DNA of 64,000 bases from Dactylorhiza incarnata (GCA_033032865.1 JAWHQI010000228.1:4192501-4256500); one strand, 5' to 3'; positions 44,283 to 54,641 are shown, numbered from the stretch's first letter. Made by a program: numbers and translations. The notes: generated by a model not told the origin, from the sequence alone.

Positions 44283-44788
44283 TGTGATGCTCTTGCAGGG
44301 ACGAGAAACTGCCACCCCCTCGAAGGGGTGGGGTCGTTATAATTTGGTCAGCCGTAGCTGACCGTTGCCCTGTTTTGCCACCGTTTTTGGTGGGCTTGTT
44401 GTACAGGTGCTGGACCGAGCGGGAACATAGCGGGCTGAAGCCGCTGCGCTGTTGCGGCCCTTGAAGGCCTTTTGATGTTCTTTTGCTTTTCATGTATGGC
44501 CGGCCTGCGCGCCGATATTGGTAATTTGTAAGGCCGTCGTGCCTAAATTTTGTGTTGTAAAACATTTATTCCTAAATAATAGAAGTGGACATACCCGAGT
44601 TCGGGTTTTGTGGTTTATATGTCTTGTCTCTCTTTTTTTCTTCCGCATAGAATGCTCTGAGTTAGGTTCGTTGTTTAGGGTCGTTCGATATTTCAATTAA
44701 GTGACGTTCCCGTTTGTTTTGTAGTATATGGCGTGGGGCCCCGGCCGGACCTTCTGTTATATGCTCCCGAACGGATGGGGATGTTACA
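42583..44788 (+). repeat. E LTR copy 4, full length (2206 bp)
   Basis: The only complete LTR of E, TGTAACGCC to GATGTTACA. It shows TATA-like box, pyrimidine-rich leader, two hairpins (43565-43599 and 43696-43732) and, near 3', a 55-base TA microsatellite. The TSD tgaaa follows immediately. Confidence 0.92.
44226..44280. repeat. (TA)n microsatellite
   Basis: 55 bases of pure TA dinucleotide inside E LTR copy 4; its length is likely unstable and may be mis-sized in an assembly. Confidence 0.95.
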
Positions 44789-45125
44789 TGAAATTTGCCT
44801 TAAGAAGTTTTGTAACTTCTTCTTTGATGGGAATCGCCAGCTTGGTCTCCACCTCCTTTTTCATTTGTTGGATTGGCTTGAAATTGGGGGAGGTATTGAG
44901 ATGGTGGCAAGCGACATCCGGATCCACTCCGGGCATGTCTTCCGCCGACCAGGTGAAGACGTCCAAATTCTCCAAAAGACAGGAGATCAGATGGACCTTC
45001 TCTTCTTGGGGCAGATCCGTGTTGATGACGAGCTTCTTTTCTTCCCCCTCAGCAATGGGGACCTCTTGGGTCACCTGGGCAGGTTCCAGGTGAACCCCTT
45101 CTCGTTCTTTGTTTTCCTCAGCCAC
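44789..45125 (-). pseudogene. Gypsy D pol, protease-RT linker and RT start
   Basis: The minus-strand frame reads CLLENLDVFTWSAEDMPGVD PDVACHHLN and KEEVTKLLKAN, the conserved block just upstream of RT in this gypsy type. The frame continues directly in 27096-26727 once E and one TSD copy are removed. The upstream side is cut at 45125/45126 by F1. Confidence 0.85.
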
Positions 45126-46457
45126 TGTCACAACCCGCATTTTCTCTGAATTTAGGAATATCAGAGTAAGAGCAAATACGCGTCATGATGCCACGTCATG
45201 CAGGAGACAACTGTAGACGCTCAGGTGGGAATCTATTACTTATTTAATCAAAACATGTTTACATGATAGGTCATCATTTGAAATCATTTATTAGGGTTTG
45301 GGGGAAAGAACTGTCTCTCTCAGTTCGTGGATCAACTAGTCCACCGAGAAAATATATGTAATTGCAGCAGAAATTACTTGATTTAGTTCACTTAAGGTCC
45401 TAAATGCACGTGATGACAGGACATAATGTAAATGATATGCACATCTCTAGGCGTAGTATAGGCATAGAAAATATCTTTAGGCGACTTTAAAGATAAGGAT
45501 TTCAGTTAAAAGGAATGCAATGAGGATGAAAGAAAAGCCATTTTATAACTATAATGCACCTAGACATAAATCATTCCCAGAGAGCAAGATACACAAGATC
45601 TAAAAGCAGTGGCATTTAACTGACAAGTAAGCTATAAAGTTTCAAAAGGGCAAAACGGGCGTCACCATCCTGACCCTAACCCGTTGGCTCCAAACTAGCA
45701 TGTCTGAACACAAGAAGAAAACTAACAACAACTACCTCGCAGCAGCGGGGTAAAACAACAACTAAAACTCCCGAAGACTCCGGGCTACACCACTAGCCGT
45801 TAAGGCTCTGATCCTGAGGCATTCAATAAAATAAAGAACGCCTCAACAAGGAATTTACAAGTGGCAGAAAACAAAGAAAAACAAAGTAAACAAGGCATAA
45901 GGGGTACCAACCCAAGCCCAACACTTACAGGAAAGGAAGCTCCAAGCACAGAACTAAACAATGCACCAAGTGCACCAAATACCAAATAGAGATACAAGTA
46001 AAGTTCATTTATCTTGTTAAATTTATTTAAAGAGACTGATCAGCTCAATTTAAGCGGGTGCGGTCCTTTATCCTCGCCACCCAAAGCCAAATATGGGTGG
46101 GGGTTTCTCTATCCCCAACACCCCAAACACGGCCCACGGGACCACAAGACAAGCCTGCGGTTCACCTCTAAAATGGCCACCGTGCAAGGCTACAACAATT
46201 CCCCACTGCCCCCCAAACACGACCCACCGTGTAAGGACAAAGGCAATGGTTCAAATTAATTAATTTCTTGAATTATGGCACGGGACGAAGCCCGCGAAAA
46301 GAATCGCCAGGATACCCTAAGAAATAGGGTCCCAACAAAGTAGACATTTCCCAATACCGTTCATAAGAGAACCCATAAGTAATTTAACAACAACGGGTAC
46401 GAGATTTCAAAGAGGAGAAGTAATCGGAGGCATAACTCAAGTACTAAGAAATAGAGG

Positions 46458-46858
46458 GCATTTCTCGAGAATCTAAAGGATAAGAACATTGTTCTCGAGA
46501 AATCAAGGAGTGGGGTCATAAAGTTCTAGGGAAAACCGAGGACAGAGTCCATATAGTTCTCGAGAGAAAAGAAAAGGCAGAGAACATGATTTCTCGAGAA
46601 GTCCAAATCAAGGTTTCTCGAGAAGCTAAGAGCAGGGAGTAGCAGATTCTCGAGAAATCCAATTGCAGGAATCAAGGTTTCTCGAGAAGTTAAGAGCAGG
46701 GGTCAAGTTTTTCGAGAAACGAAGGGCAGGGATCATCTGTTTCTCGAGAAATGAAGGGCAGGGATCAGCTGTTTCTCGAGAAATGAAGGGCAGGGATCAG
46801 CTGTTTCTCGAGAAATGAAGGGTAGGGATCAACTATTTCTCGAGAAAAAAAGAAGGGC
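46458..46858. repeat. TTTCTCGAGAAA array with 32-bp units (F1 LTR)
   Basis: A 10-12 base perfect palindrome centred on CTCGAG recurs about a dozen times. The right part has a regular 32-bp unit (palindrome plus tgaagggcagggatcagctg), three copies in a row at about 46739-46834. The left part is irregular. Confidence 0.9.
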
Positions 46859-46865
46859 AGGGATC

Positions 46866-47054
46866 AACGCCGGGACGTTCGACGAACTTCAGGCCGTTCG
46901 TCGAACTCCAAGCCGTTCGTCGAACGCGCCGTTCGATGAACGTCGGGTCATTCGACGAACGCCAGGCCGTTCGTCGAACACACCGTTCGACGAACATCGG
47001 TCCATTCGACGAACGCCTGGCCGTTCGTCAAACGCGCCGTTCGACGAACATCAG
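46866..47054. repeat. TTCGACGAA / TTCGTCGAA array with 54-bp higher-order unit (F1 LTR)
   Basis: Copies of GTTCGACGAAC and GTTCGTCGAAC alternate in orientation with a 54-bp higher-order period. 54 is a multiple of 3, so an antisense-looking frame (46815-47108) reads as an 18-residue repeat; this is not a gene. Confidence 0.88.
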
Positions 47055-47970
47055 GAAAAGAAGAGTGCAGGCAAAAAGAAACCAAGGCTGCAGGCAAAAA
47101 GAAACTAGGGCAACCGTAGGTTGTCCAGGGAAAACTCCTGATATGTTAACTATCGTACATGTGCTCAAGGTATAAGCTAAAAAAACACAACCATAACTAA
47201 ACCAAGGAAAAGAAGAGTGCTTCAACAAACAAGAAGGAAGGAGGAAAAATAGCCACTTGCCTTAACCTTGTGAAAACTCGAATTTCTCCGCTCCAAAAGC
47301 CAAGGAAATACTCAAGCACGATAACCTGAAACTTTACGGATCAAAAGGAGGAGTTAGGTCACAACCTTGACTCCAAAAAATTCCACGAAATGAGAAAAGC
47401 TTACCACTAGAACGAAGATCTTGCCGAGAGCTTTCCAAATCTTCTCTCTAAATGTGATTCCGACTACTACAGCCCTAGGAATCGTCGGCTGGAAGCTCCA
47501 CGATGCTGCGCTCTCGCTCTCTCGCTCAGCGGCTGGTTTGGATTGATGAAGGAAGAAGATGAATAGGGAGAGAATTTTAGGTATTTATATAAACCCAAAT
47601 TTAATATTTAATTAATTAAATAATTCTCCCTTTTTCTTAAACTGCGAGGGCGACTAAAATACCTCAGATTTTCATGAAAATCACCCCTAAACTGAAAAAC
47701 GGCGCTACGAATCCAACGGCAAATTCAGAATTCAATTCCGACGAGCCAAACTCGGGATAAAGCCTCCCGAAGCTAAAATCTCGATTACTACTCAAAGTCT
47801 CCTCTCTAACTCGAAACGACGTGAAGTCTCGCACGCTCGATCTAAATTACATACTTTAACTAAGCTAAGGATCAAAACTAAACCAGGCGAGCTGACGTAA
47901 CACCCTTACGCCAAAAATTACGCCACAGCGGCCACGTAAATAATTAATGAAAACCAGGGGCGTTATAGTC

Positions 47971-48073
47971 ACTCCCCCTAAAAAGAAGTTTCGTCCCGAA
48001 ACTTGAAATCCAAAGATCAAGAAATATACAGAATCAAATCCAAAGGTTACCTGACAGGAGATTTACCCAAAAT
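47971..48073 (-). promoter_or_regulatory. F1 polypurine tract and 3' UTR
   Basis: The minus strand reads GGGACGAAACTTC then TTTTTAGGGGGAGTGA (complement of 47969-47984) directly before the LTR start, the same layout as the PPT of E. Confidence 0.85.
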
Positions 48074-48225
48074 TTAAGAGAAGAGGCTAGGATGAGTCTC
48101 CCTCATGGCAGACTCCATCTCCCATGTTGCGCTTTCGACACCCTGATTCTTCCAAAGAACCTTAACCATCGGGATCATCTTCCTCCGCAACACACGCTCC
48201 TGAGTTTCCAAGATTCGGACAATGA
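48074..48225 (-). pseudogene. F1 pol C-terminus (chromodomain-like)
   Basis: The minus-strand frame ends VRILETQERVLRRKMIPMVK VLWKNQGVESATWEMESAMR ETHPSLF then a stop, the typical end of chromovirus pol. Upstream pol sequence is replaced at 48225/48226 by the LTR-like piece X, so only the last ~50 residues remain. Confidence 0.82.
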
Positions 48226-49193
48226 TGTAGGGGTTTCCGTGATTTGGAGATTGACACGAACAAGAAGACTCACGACGCCTTTCACACCTAGATCTACCGC
48301 ACCTACACAAGCATCTATCGTCGCAATACGTTTCGCATCTAACGCAGCACATACGCCACAAGGGAGGAATGATCGACTCTAAAATATCGATCGGAAGAGA
48401 GTCGGATTATTCCCCAAATTAACATAAAGGTTGCCAATCCTTTTGGAGAGAAAAACCAAGGCTATAGTCCAAGATCCACTCAAGCAAATTGGGCCTACCC
48501 GATTTGGAAATAAAGAGGTTCGATAACAAGGAAATCAATTTCAGAAATTGCAAGCAGAGTATTTAAAAATCGCGGATAAAACGGATGATCAACCTCCACA
48601 AATCTAAAGAATGAAAACACAAGATGGAAGGGAAGAAGTTACCCAACCCGGTTCCAACAAACACACAAGATAAGTGGGAGAATCACTCTCTCCACAGACC
48701 ACCGACGTCACACCGAATGGGGATGCAACCTTCTTTCTTGGAGTCGCACCGAAGGAATCCACGTCGGAGTCGCACCGAAGGGGGGTGGAGGGAGCAAACG
48801 TTGGCTTCACACCAACAAGGGGGACGACGGCAAGGAGGAGGCTCCTCTATGGCCAAAATTCTCAAGGAGAGAGTTTTAGGGTTAATTCTTTCTAATCTCT
48901 TTAATCTTCAGAATAGCCTCCTTATATAGAAGTTACAAACAATACATAACCATCCAAGATGGAGATGTAATCTCAATCATCCGAGCGGTTAAAAACACAC
49001 CAAATGTTTAAAGTGCAGGAAATAAATAAGATAAATGCTTATATGAATATAAAATTATTACCCAAACATGGAATAATTTTATATTCACCAATATAAAATA
49101 AAAGAGCATAATAATTAATTAAAATTGGTCTTCAAGTGGGCTTAGCACGCCGCAGGCGGAGGTTGTAACGCTGTCTTCCATTAGCATCATCAT
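48226..49193 (-). mobile_element. Unclassified LTR-like segment X
   Basis: It starts on the plus strand with TG directly inside F1 pol, as an LTR end would. On the minus strand it has a TATA box (TCTATATAAG, complement of 48921-48930) followed by a leader, and ends in ACCCCTACA. It contains two direct copies of cggagtcgcaccgaagg-like text near 48743-48782. No gag or pol is present and the other end is cut by F2, so whether it is a solo LTR or part of a longer element is open. Confidence 0.45.
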
Positions 49194-52064
49194 TGTAACG
49201 CCCCTGATTTTTTCGGTAATTATTTAATTCGGTGATGGCGTGCTTATGACGTCAGGGCGTTACTTTTAACGTCGAGTAAGCGGCGCATCGCCGTTTGCGT
49301 GTTTTCGCGTCCGTTTGCATCAAGTCAACCAATTTTTTAGATGACCCGGAATTTGGAAAATTTTTACGTTAGGAAATTAAATTATTAAATTTTAGACCTG
49401 CCCGTCATGTTTCGTTGCAATCCGAGGCATTTTGGAGCCTCGGTGCATTTTAGGAGATTTGTAGGTTTTTAAGGTTCGCCATAAACTTTGGCCATTTATA
49501 TCTCGAGATCGGCACGTCCAATTTTGATTTCGGCTTCACCGTTCGATTCGTAGCGTCGTCGTGCACCTTAGGCTCAACTTTTTATTAACTGGGATTTCAG
49601 GGGTAACTTTACTGGAGAAAATATATATTGGAGAAAATATATATTGAAGAAGTTATCCATCCAGAAATGCTTACCTTGCTGGAGGATTTGATGAGTAATT
49701 TGGTTGATTTTCAATGTGATTTCTTCTTAGATTCGGATCTGGAGGATTGAGGAGCAAAAGAAAATATGATGATTATATTCTGAACCGCTGAGATAACCTT
49801 CCACATGTACTGATCCACTGGCATCCTTCTTCCTCCTTTCGTCGAACGAAATATTCGTCGATCTCCAGTTGTTCGTCGAACGAATTGTTCGTCGATCTTC
49901 CTCCTTTCGTCAAACGAAATATTCGTCGATCTCCAGCTGTTCATCGAACGAATTGTTCGTCGATCATCCTCCATTCGTCAAACGAAATGTTCATCGTCCG
50001 CTGTTCAGCTTTTCATCATTCAACTCCATTCGTCGACCGAAATGTTCACGGCCGCTGTTCAGCTTTTCGTCGATCACCTCCATTCGTCGAACGAAATGTT
50101 CCTCGGCCGCTGTTCAGCTTTTCTTCCATCACCTCCATTCGTCGAACGAAATGTTCGTCGGCCGTTGTTCAGCTTTTCGTTGATCACCTCCATTCGTCGA
50201 ACGAAATGTTCGTCGGCCGCTGTTCAGCTTTTCGTCGATCCCCTCCATTCGTCGAACGAATTGTTCATCATCCGCTGTTCTGCTGTTCGCTGTTCGCCAT
50301 TCGACGAATTGAGCTAGCCTTCGACAGAGTCGCGTGAGTTATGTGATTCAGAAGTTATTATTATTATTATTAATATTATTATTGATAGTATGGTTAGTAA
50401 TAATATATATATATATATTTATAGTGTATTCCCTTCTTCTTCTTCATTCTGACCGAGCCAGAGAGAAAAGCGAGCGACGGGGGAGGCGATTTCTTGAATC
50501 TTCCGGACGCCGCCGACGGAGCTCCGGTGGTTGAAATCGCGAACCGAGTATAGATCCGGAAAGCTCTCGACGAGAGCTTCGCATTCGTGGTAATTTCCTT
50601 CCATTTCGTGAGACTTTTTCGTTAGGTTTTTCGTGTCCTAACTTCTTTTAGCCCGATCTCTTGTAGATCTTGACTCCTCCCGCCTTCTCTTACCCCGATC
50701 TGCAACGTGGAGCAATTCCGGAAGTTTTTCCAGCAAAACCTAAGGCAAGTGGTGATCTTGCTGTTGCTCTTTCTCCTTGCCATATAACAGCCCCAAGCTG
50801 GCGCTCTTGACCTAGCAATACCATATCCCCTCTATATTCTCTAAATTATGCTGCTAATACCTTAGCATTGCCAGTTATTAAAAGGATTTTTTTGTTAACA
50901 CTATATCTCCTTTACATTCTCTATTTCTACTCGCAATATGGTAGGTTATGTTCTGATGGGCCTCGCCCCTTTTCCTTTTAAATTAATTAATTATGTTGGA
51001 GGTAGCACACGATGTTGGCGGTGCCACCGGTGCGGTGCTCTGAGAGTCGTGACGATGGAGATGGTATTATCCCCGCACAGCTTCTCTTTTTCTGATGAGC
51101 TGATCAGTCTCTATAATTTGAACAAGAGTAACATGATTAATAATGTGAATGTTGATGGTTATTTGCTTATGGCGAGTTTTGACCTTGCCTGGGTTCACAC
51201 CCTTATTTGGTGAACGTTTTTCTGCTGATCATTAGATTCTTCTGCTGTTTCTTTTCCTGTTGTTCATTTGCTGCTAGTTTTGTCGTCACAAATCCTTGCA
51301 GCTACTGTTTCCCTCCGGTCTCGCGGAGGTTTGCTTACTTTCTTGTTTTCTGCACCACTTGTAACTTGCTTCTGAGGTGTTCTTTCTTTGAATGCCCTAG
51401 GTTTTGGGCAGTAGCAGGTGTTAGTGCGGAGTTGTGTTGGTTGCTATCTTTTGATCATCTTGAGGTAGGATTCTCTGCGAACTTGTCGGCCCATGGGTTC
51501 GTGTCAGGTGTTGACGACCATGGTGCCGTTTGGTTAGACTTTTGCTACATTGATGTTGTTACTTGTTGTTTACTTTTGAACACTTGTTCTGGAATGCTTA
51601 GATGTGGGTTGGCTTTTAGCCCCCTTTCTTAGATATACTAAAGCTTTTGGAGCATTGCATATCATGATTTGAAATGTTAATCTCACTACTTTCTGCGCAT
51701 GTTAAATTTACTTTTATATATATATAAAAATCTAGGAGTATGATCATGCATGGTGCACCTCACTTGGTCTTTATGTACACTTAGGCCACTAAGTAACTAA
51801 TTCAAGTATTTTCCGCTGCGTAAAACTATATTTTAAAAGCGTGGACTAGTTGATCCACCTAGCCGAGGGACACGGCTTTATTAATTTTTCTACATAAATA
51901 ATATTTGAATTACCTTGAGTTAATAATAATAACTTCTTTGAACTGCGAGGGATGATGAGTTGCCTTAACGTCAGTAGGTGTCCCCTACGTGATGTGGCAT
52001 CACACTGCGTAGTTTTTCCTACTCTGATAGCATTTTAAATGTTGGGAAAATGCGGGTTGTGACA
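49194..52064 (+). repeat. Chromovirus F2 5' LTR (2871 bp)
   Basis: TGTAACGCCCCTG to GCGGGTTGTGACA, followed by a primer site. It carries the 55-bp TTCGTCGAA array (49838-50300), then AT-rich sequence with TATA-like runs (50400-50422) and a gagagaaaagcgagcg leader. Hydrophobic-looking frames at 50938-51632 are chance frames in R/U5. It is a diverged relative of the F1 LTR in the opposite orientation. Confidence 0.87.
49838..50300. repeat. 55-bp TTCGTCGAA tandem array (F2 U3)
   Basis: attcgtcgaacgaa starts at 50082, 50137, 50192 and 50247 with exact 55-bp spacing, and at 50028 (54 bp). Each unit also holds a second motif copy and a gccgctgttcagctttt block. Irregular copies extend left to 49838. 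Confidence 0.92.
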
Positions 52065-52066
52065 GT

Positions 52067-52077
52067 TGGTATCAGAG
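52067..52077 (+). promoter_or_regulatory. Primer binding site of F2
   Basis: TGGTATCAGAG lies two bases after the LTR end and matches the iMet-tRNA complement. Confidence 0.88.
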
Positions 52078-52249
52078 GGAGGTTCTGTGAAAAAGGTAGT
52101 GGGGTGGTTTGGCGTACGAGCCAAACGACTGCTATCCTAAGCAGAATCTCATAAGATCATTTCATTGTATACACACACCGATATGTCATCAGTATGTCTT
52201 GACCGAAGCATGATCACTACACTCATAGCATGATAAGAAGTATACGGGG

Positions 52250-52427
52250 CATATTATGTAGTATGAGATGCATAATATGTGTTTGTATATGGATCCACCA
52301 TAGGCGGCAACATGTGACGGTTATGTAGTATGGGATGCATAACCACCATTACATGGATGCCAATTAGCACGTTTTCTTTTTTCGTTACATGTAACGTTAT
52401 GTAGTATGGGATGCATAACATTACATG
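52250..52427 (+). ncRNA. Three leader stem-loops of F2 with a shared loop
   Basis: Hairpin 1 (52250-52279): CATATTATG / CATAATATG, exact. Hairpin 2 (52319-52344): GGTTATG / CATAACC, with a longer imperfect base. Hairpin 3 (52388-52427): CATGTAACGTTATG / CATAACATTACATG, one C-A mismatch. The loops are TAGTATGAGATG, TAGTATGGGATG and TAGTATGGGATG. Stem bases outside the shared TTATG/CATAA pair change in a compensating way. They lie 180-360 bases downstream of the primer site, where packaging or dimerisation signals sit in retroelement RNAs. Confidence 0.7.
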
Positions 52428-52788
52428 TGTACGCCGCTCATGACATGCATTAAGGCCTCTTTCTAGAATGCATAGCACTGCATACATTCATATCATCACA
52501 TAAGCACGCGTGCCAAGTTAAAGACATACCAGATGACATATGTACACACATGTTTTGAAAAAGGAATTTAAATCTTCATGCACTCATGTCATAGCACAAG
52601 AGTCAATAGGATGATGGTGCATCATCCTAAGTTTAATCATTGCATCATTTCATGAAATTCCAAAACAAGTTAACAGCAATAGCGGGTTGTTTCTTTCCTG
52701 TTCCGAATTGATCAGGGATATTTCCGAGTCTGTTTGGCTTAAGCGTCTTAAGCCTGTTTCTAATTGAATGTCCATCTTTCTTGTAGAC
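52428..52788 (+). other. F2 leader, remaining part
   Basis: AT-rich noncoding leader up to the gag ATG at 52789; a weaker inverted pair (gaatg...cattc) is seen near 52466-52490. No frame is supported. Confidence 0.5.
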
Positions 52789-53475
52789 ATGTCTCGTAGG
52801 AGAGTGACGCGATCGACTCCCCTACCTGAGGGAGAGTCTTCTGGTGGTCAAAGTGATTCCGTGATCGAAAGTCTGTGACAGAGCAATGAGGCTTTGACCA
52901 GATAGTTAGTTGCGATGCAGACTCAGATTCAGTCCTTGGTGTCTGCTGCCTCGGTGCAGCAGCCTATTGTGCAAGAACCGGTGGTGAGTCCAGCCGTTCC
53001 TGCTCCCCTGGTGCCTCCAGTGGCATTGCCACCGGAGATGAACTTCATTTCGCACTTTTAGCGTTTGGGACCTCCTACCTATGATGGTAGGGCAGACTTC
53101 ATGGACCTGGATGATTGGGTGATCAGCATGGAGGAGATGTTCTCCTATTCAGGTATCTCGAAAGCTTCGAAGGTGATGGTGGCTGCATATCAGCTGAAGG
53201 GTTTGGCGAAAGGTTGGTGGATTAGGGAGAAGGAAAGTCTCGCCGAGGGATGCTCTTGGGAGACGTTTAAGGGGTTGCTGCTTAAGAAGTTCCTCCCTTC
53301 GGTTGAGCGCGACCGATTGATGAACAACTTTTTGCATCTGAAGCAGAGGAATCTCACCGTCAATGAGTACGAGATCAAGTTCAGCAAGTTGAGCAGATTC
53401 GCCCCTGAGTTGGTGGCCTCGGAGGAAGGAAGGGTGAAGCAGTTTTTGGGTGGTCTCACTGGCGACGTCCAGTAG
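52789..53475 (+). pseudogene. gag: F2 gag, N-terminal and capsid part
   Basis: Starts at ATG 52789 (MSRRRVTRSTPLPEGESSGG), with three in-frame stops before 53065 that all look like C-to-T changes (TGA from CGA, TAG from CAG). The capsid part is open at 53065-53475: GPPTYDGRADFMDLDDWVIS MEEMF, QLKGLAKGWWIREKESLAEG, FLPSVERDRLMNNFLHLKQR, YEIKFSKLSRFAPEL. This is a retrotransposon_gag domain of the gypsy type. A TAG at 53473 stands before the WASAYG block of the same frame. Confidence 0.87.
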
Positions 53476-53935
53476 TGGGCTAGCGCCTATGGGTCAAACA
53501 CTTATGCTGAAGCGGTGGAGGCCGCATTGAAGGTCGAGTCGATTGAGAAGATGAAGACTCGTGGGCAGCAGGCAAAGAGTGATAAAAGAAAGTTTGATGA
53601 TCGGGAGAGTTCCAAGGCATCTCACACGAACTCAAAGAAGAGAGGTATAGTGCACTGTAGCTTCTGTGGCAAGCGGGGCCACCTGTTCGAGAGGTGTTTC
53701 AAAGGGATCGAGGCGCTGGAGTCGTTAATGGTTAGTGAAATTCAAGACGAACCCAAGGCGGTCTGAGTGTGCTCATTCTGCTCTAAGCTCAGGCATGAGG
53801 CGGCCCGGTGTTACAAGAAGGCTGGTTGTTGTTTCCTGTGTGGACAAAAAGGACATCACAGGGCCGACTGCCCGAACTCTCAGACCGTGACTTCAGCGGT
53901 TCCTCTGTAGACCTTGCCGCCGCCCCCTCAGTTTG
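53476..53935 (+). pseudogene. F2 gag C-terminus with three zinc knuckles
   Basis: In one frame, with stops at 53764 (TGA) and near 53908, three CX2CX4HX4C knuckles occur: CSFCGKRGHLFERC (about 53659-53700), CSFCSKLRHEAARC (about 53770-53811) and CFLCGQKGHHRADC (about 53830-53871). E's gag has only one. The basic stretch between 53560 and 53650 precedes them. Confidence 0.83.
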
Positions 53936-54641
53936 TGAGCAAGGCTAAAGGAAAGCTTAATGTGCTGACTAGAGAGGAAGCTCAAACCTCAGCGCACGTG
54001 ATATCTGGTTAGTTTCTTTCCTCCAAACTTGTTCTTTTTCTTCTAGTTTTAGCTTACTAGTTGTCTAGTGGTGCATGCTTGTTTAGGTGAATTCAAGGTG
54101 AGGAATAAGTGGGCGCGTGTCCTATTTGATTCGAGAGCGTCTCACTCTTTTGTTGCTACGCACCGATGGTCTGTTGATCGGTTGGATTATGCCTTGTCCA
54201 TTAAGTTTCCGTCTGGAGATCAGGTTACGTCAGATCGGGGTATCCGGGAGTGCCCCATTTCATTGGGTGGTGTCCAGGTTCTAGCGGATTTGAAGATGCT
54301 AGATTTGGCAGATTTCAATGTGATCCTCGGAATGGACTGGTTGTCCAAGTATGATGCCGTTATCAAGTGCAAGGAGAAGCAACTAGATTTCAAGTTGGGC
54401 GACAGACGTCCATCGAGCATTTAGCTTCTGGTTGTTTGAATTCGGGAGAGTTCTCCGATTATTTCTGTGGTACGTGCCCGCCGAGCTTTAGCTTCTGGTT
54501 GTTTGGGTTTTCTGGTTTCTATCTGTGCTGTGGACGCTTCTCGTGTGGAGTCAACCGTGGAGGGTATCCCGGTGGTGCGAGAGTTTCCCGATGTTTTCCT
54601 GACAAGCTTTCCGAGCTCCCTCCCGAAAGAGAGGTGGAGTT
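53936..54641 (+). pseudogene. F2 protease and linker to RT
   Basis: 54068-54424 is open and holds the aspartic protease: RVLFDSRASHSFVATH, where the family motif D-T/S-G-A is DSRA (Gly lost), then FNVILGMDWLSKYDAVI. After a stop, pieces of the linker follow (VEGIPVVREFPDVF, LPPEREVEF in a shifted frame). The frame is interrupted by G at 54641 and continues at 62825 within one codon. Confidence 0.85.
54637..54641. repeat. TSD of element G, left copy (gagtt)
   Basis: gagtt precedes the LTR and recurs at 62825-62829. Removing G and one copy restores the F2 pol frame. Confidence 0.95.

Larger units (their letters stand above)
27097..44788. mobile_element. Tekay-like chromovirus complex E (rearranged tandem units, one TSD)
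   Basis: A 17.7-kb structure is bounded by one TSD and by one gypsy LTR family. It contains LTR starts at 27097, 33830, 38207 and 42583 (spacings 6733, 4377 and 4376 bp). Each unit has LTR (+), then pol/gag on the minus strand ending at a primer site and 17 bases of LTR tail, then integrase tail with PPT (+). The family is assigned to the Tekay/Del side of chromoviruses from the PPT context (gggacgaaatttctttaagg then ggagaga), TGTAACGCC LTR starts, iMet-type primer site, and RT/IN sequence. Neither strand offers a complete gag-pol between LTRs in normal order. Confidence 0.9.
45126..47967 (-). repeat. Chromovirus F1 3' LTR (minus strand, 2842 bp)
   Basis: On the minus strand it starts TATAACGCCCCTGG (family form TGTAACGCCCC) and ends GCGGGTTGTGACA. 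It aligns in inverted orientation with the F2 LTR (49194-52064): shared gatgccac, ggatcaactagtccac and terminal blocks. A TATA box (TATATAAATA on the minus strand, near 47586-47595) is followed by a leader rich in gagagcgagag. The TTCGACGAA and TTCTCGAGAA arrays lie about 540 bp further, downstream of the TATA box. Candidate TSD gccac (45121-45125) is untestable here. Confidence 0.83.

Noticed and set aside
27097..44788. Endogenous pararetrovirus
   Set aside because: The iMet-type primer site is shared with pararetroviruses, but LTRs, integrase, PPT and TSD are present and movement or coat proteins are not; this is a chromovirus.
27097..44788. E as three independent insertions
   Set aside because: Only the outermost ends carry a TSD (tgaaa); units share all inversion joints and older stop codons, so they derive from one structure.
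46815..50337. Repeat-peptide frames at 46815-47175 and 49869-50337
   Set aside because: Translations of the 54- and 55-bp LTR arrays. In the 55-bp array the peptide shifts frame with every unit, which rules out coding selection.
50938..51632. Hydrophobic open frames (91 and 141 aa) in the F2 LTR
   Set aside because: They lie in R/U5 of the LTR, have no domain and no counterpart in the F1 LTR.
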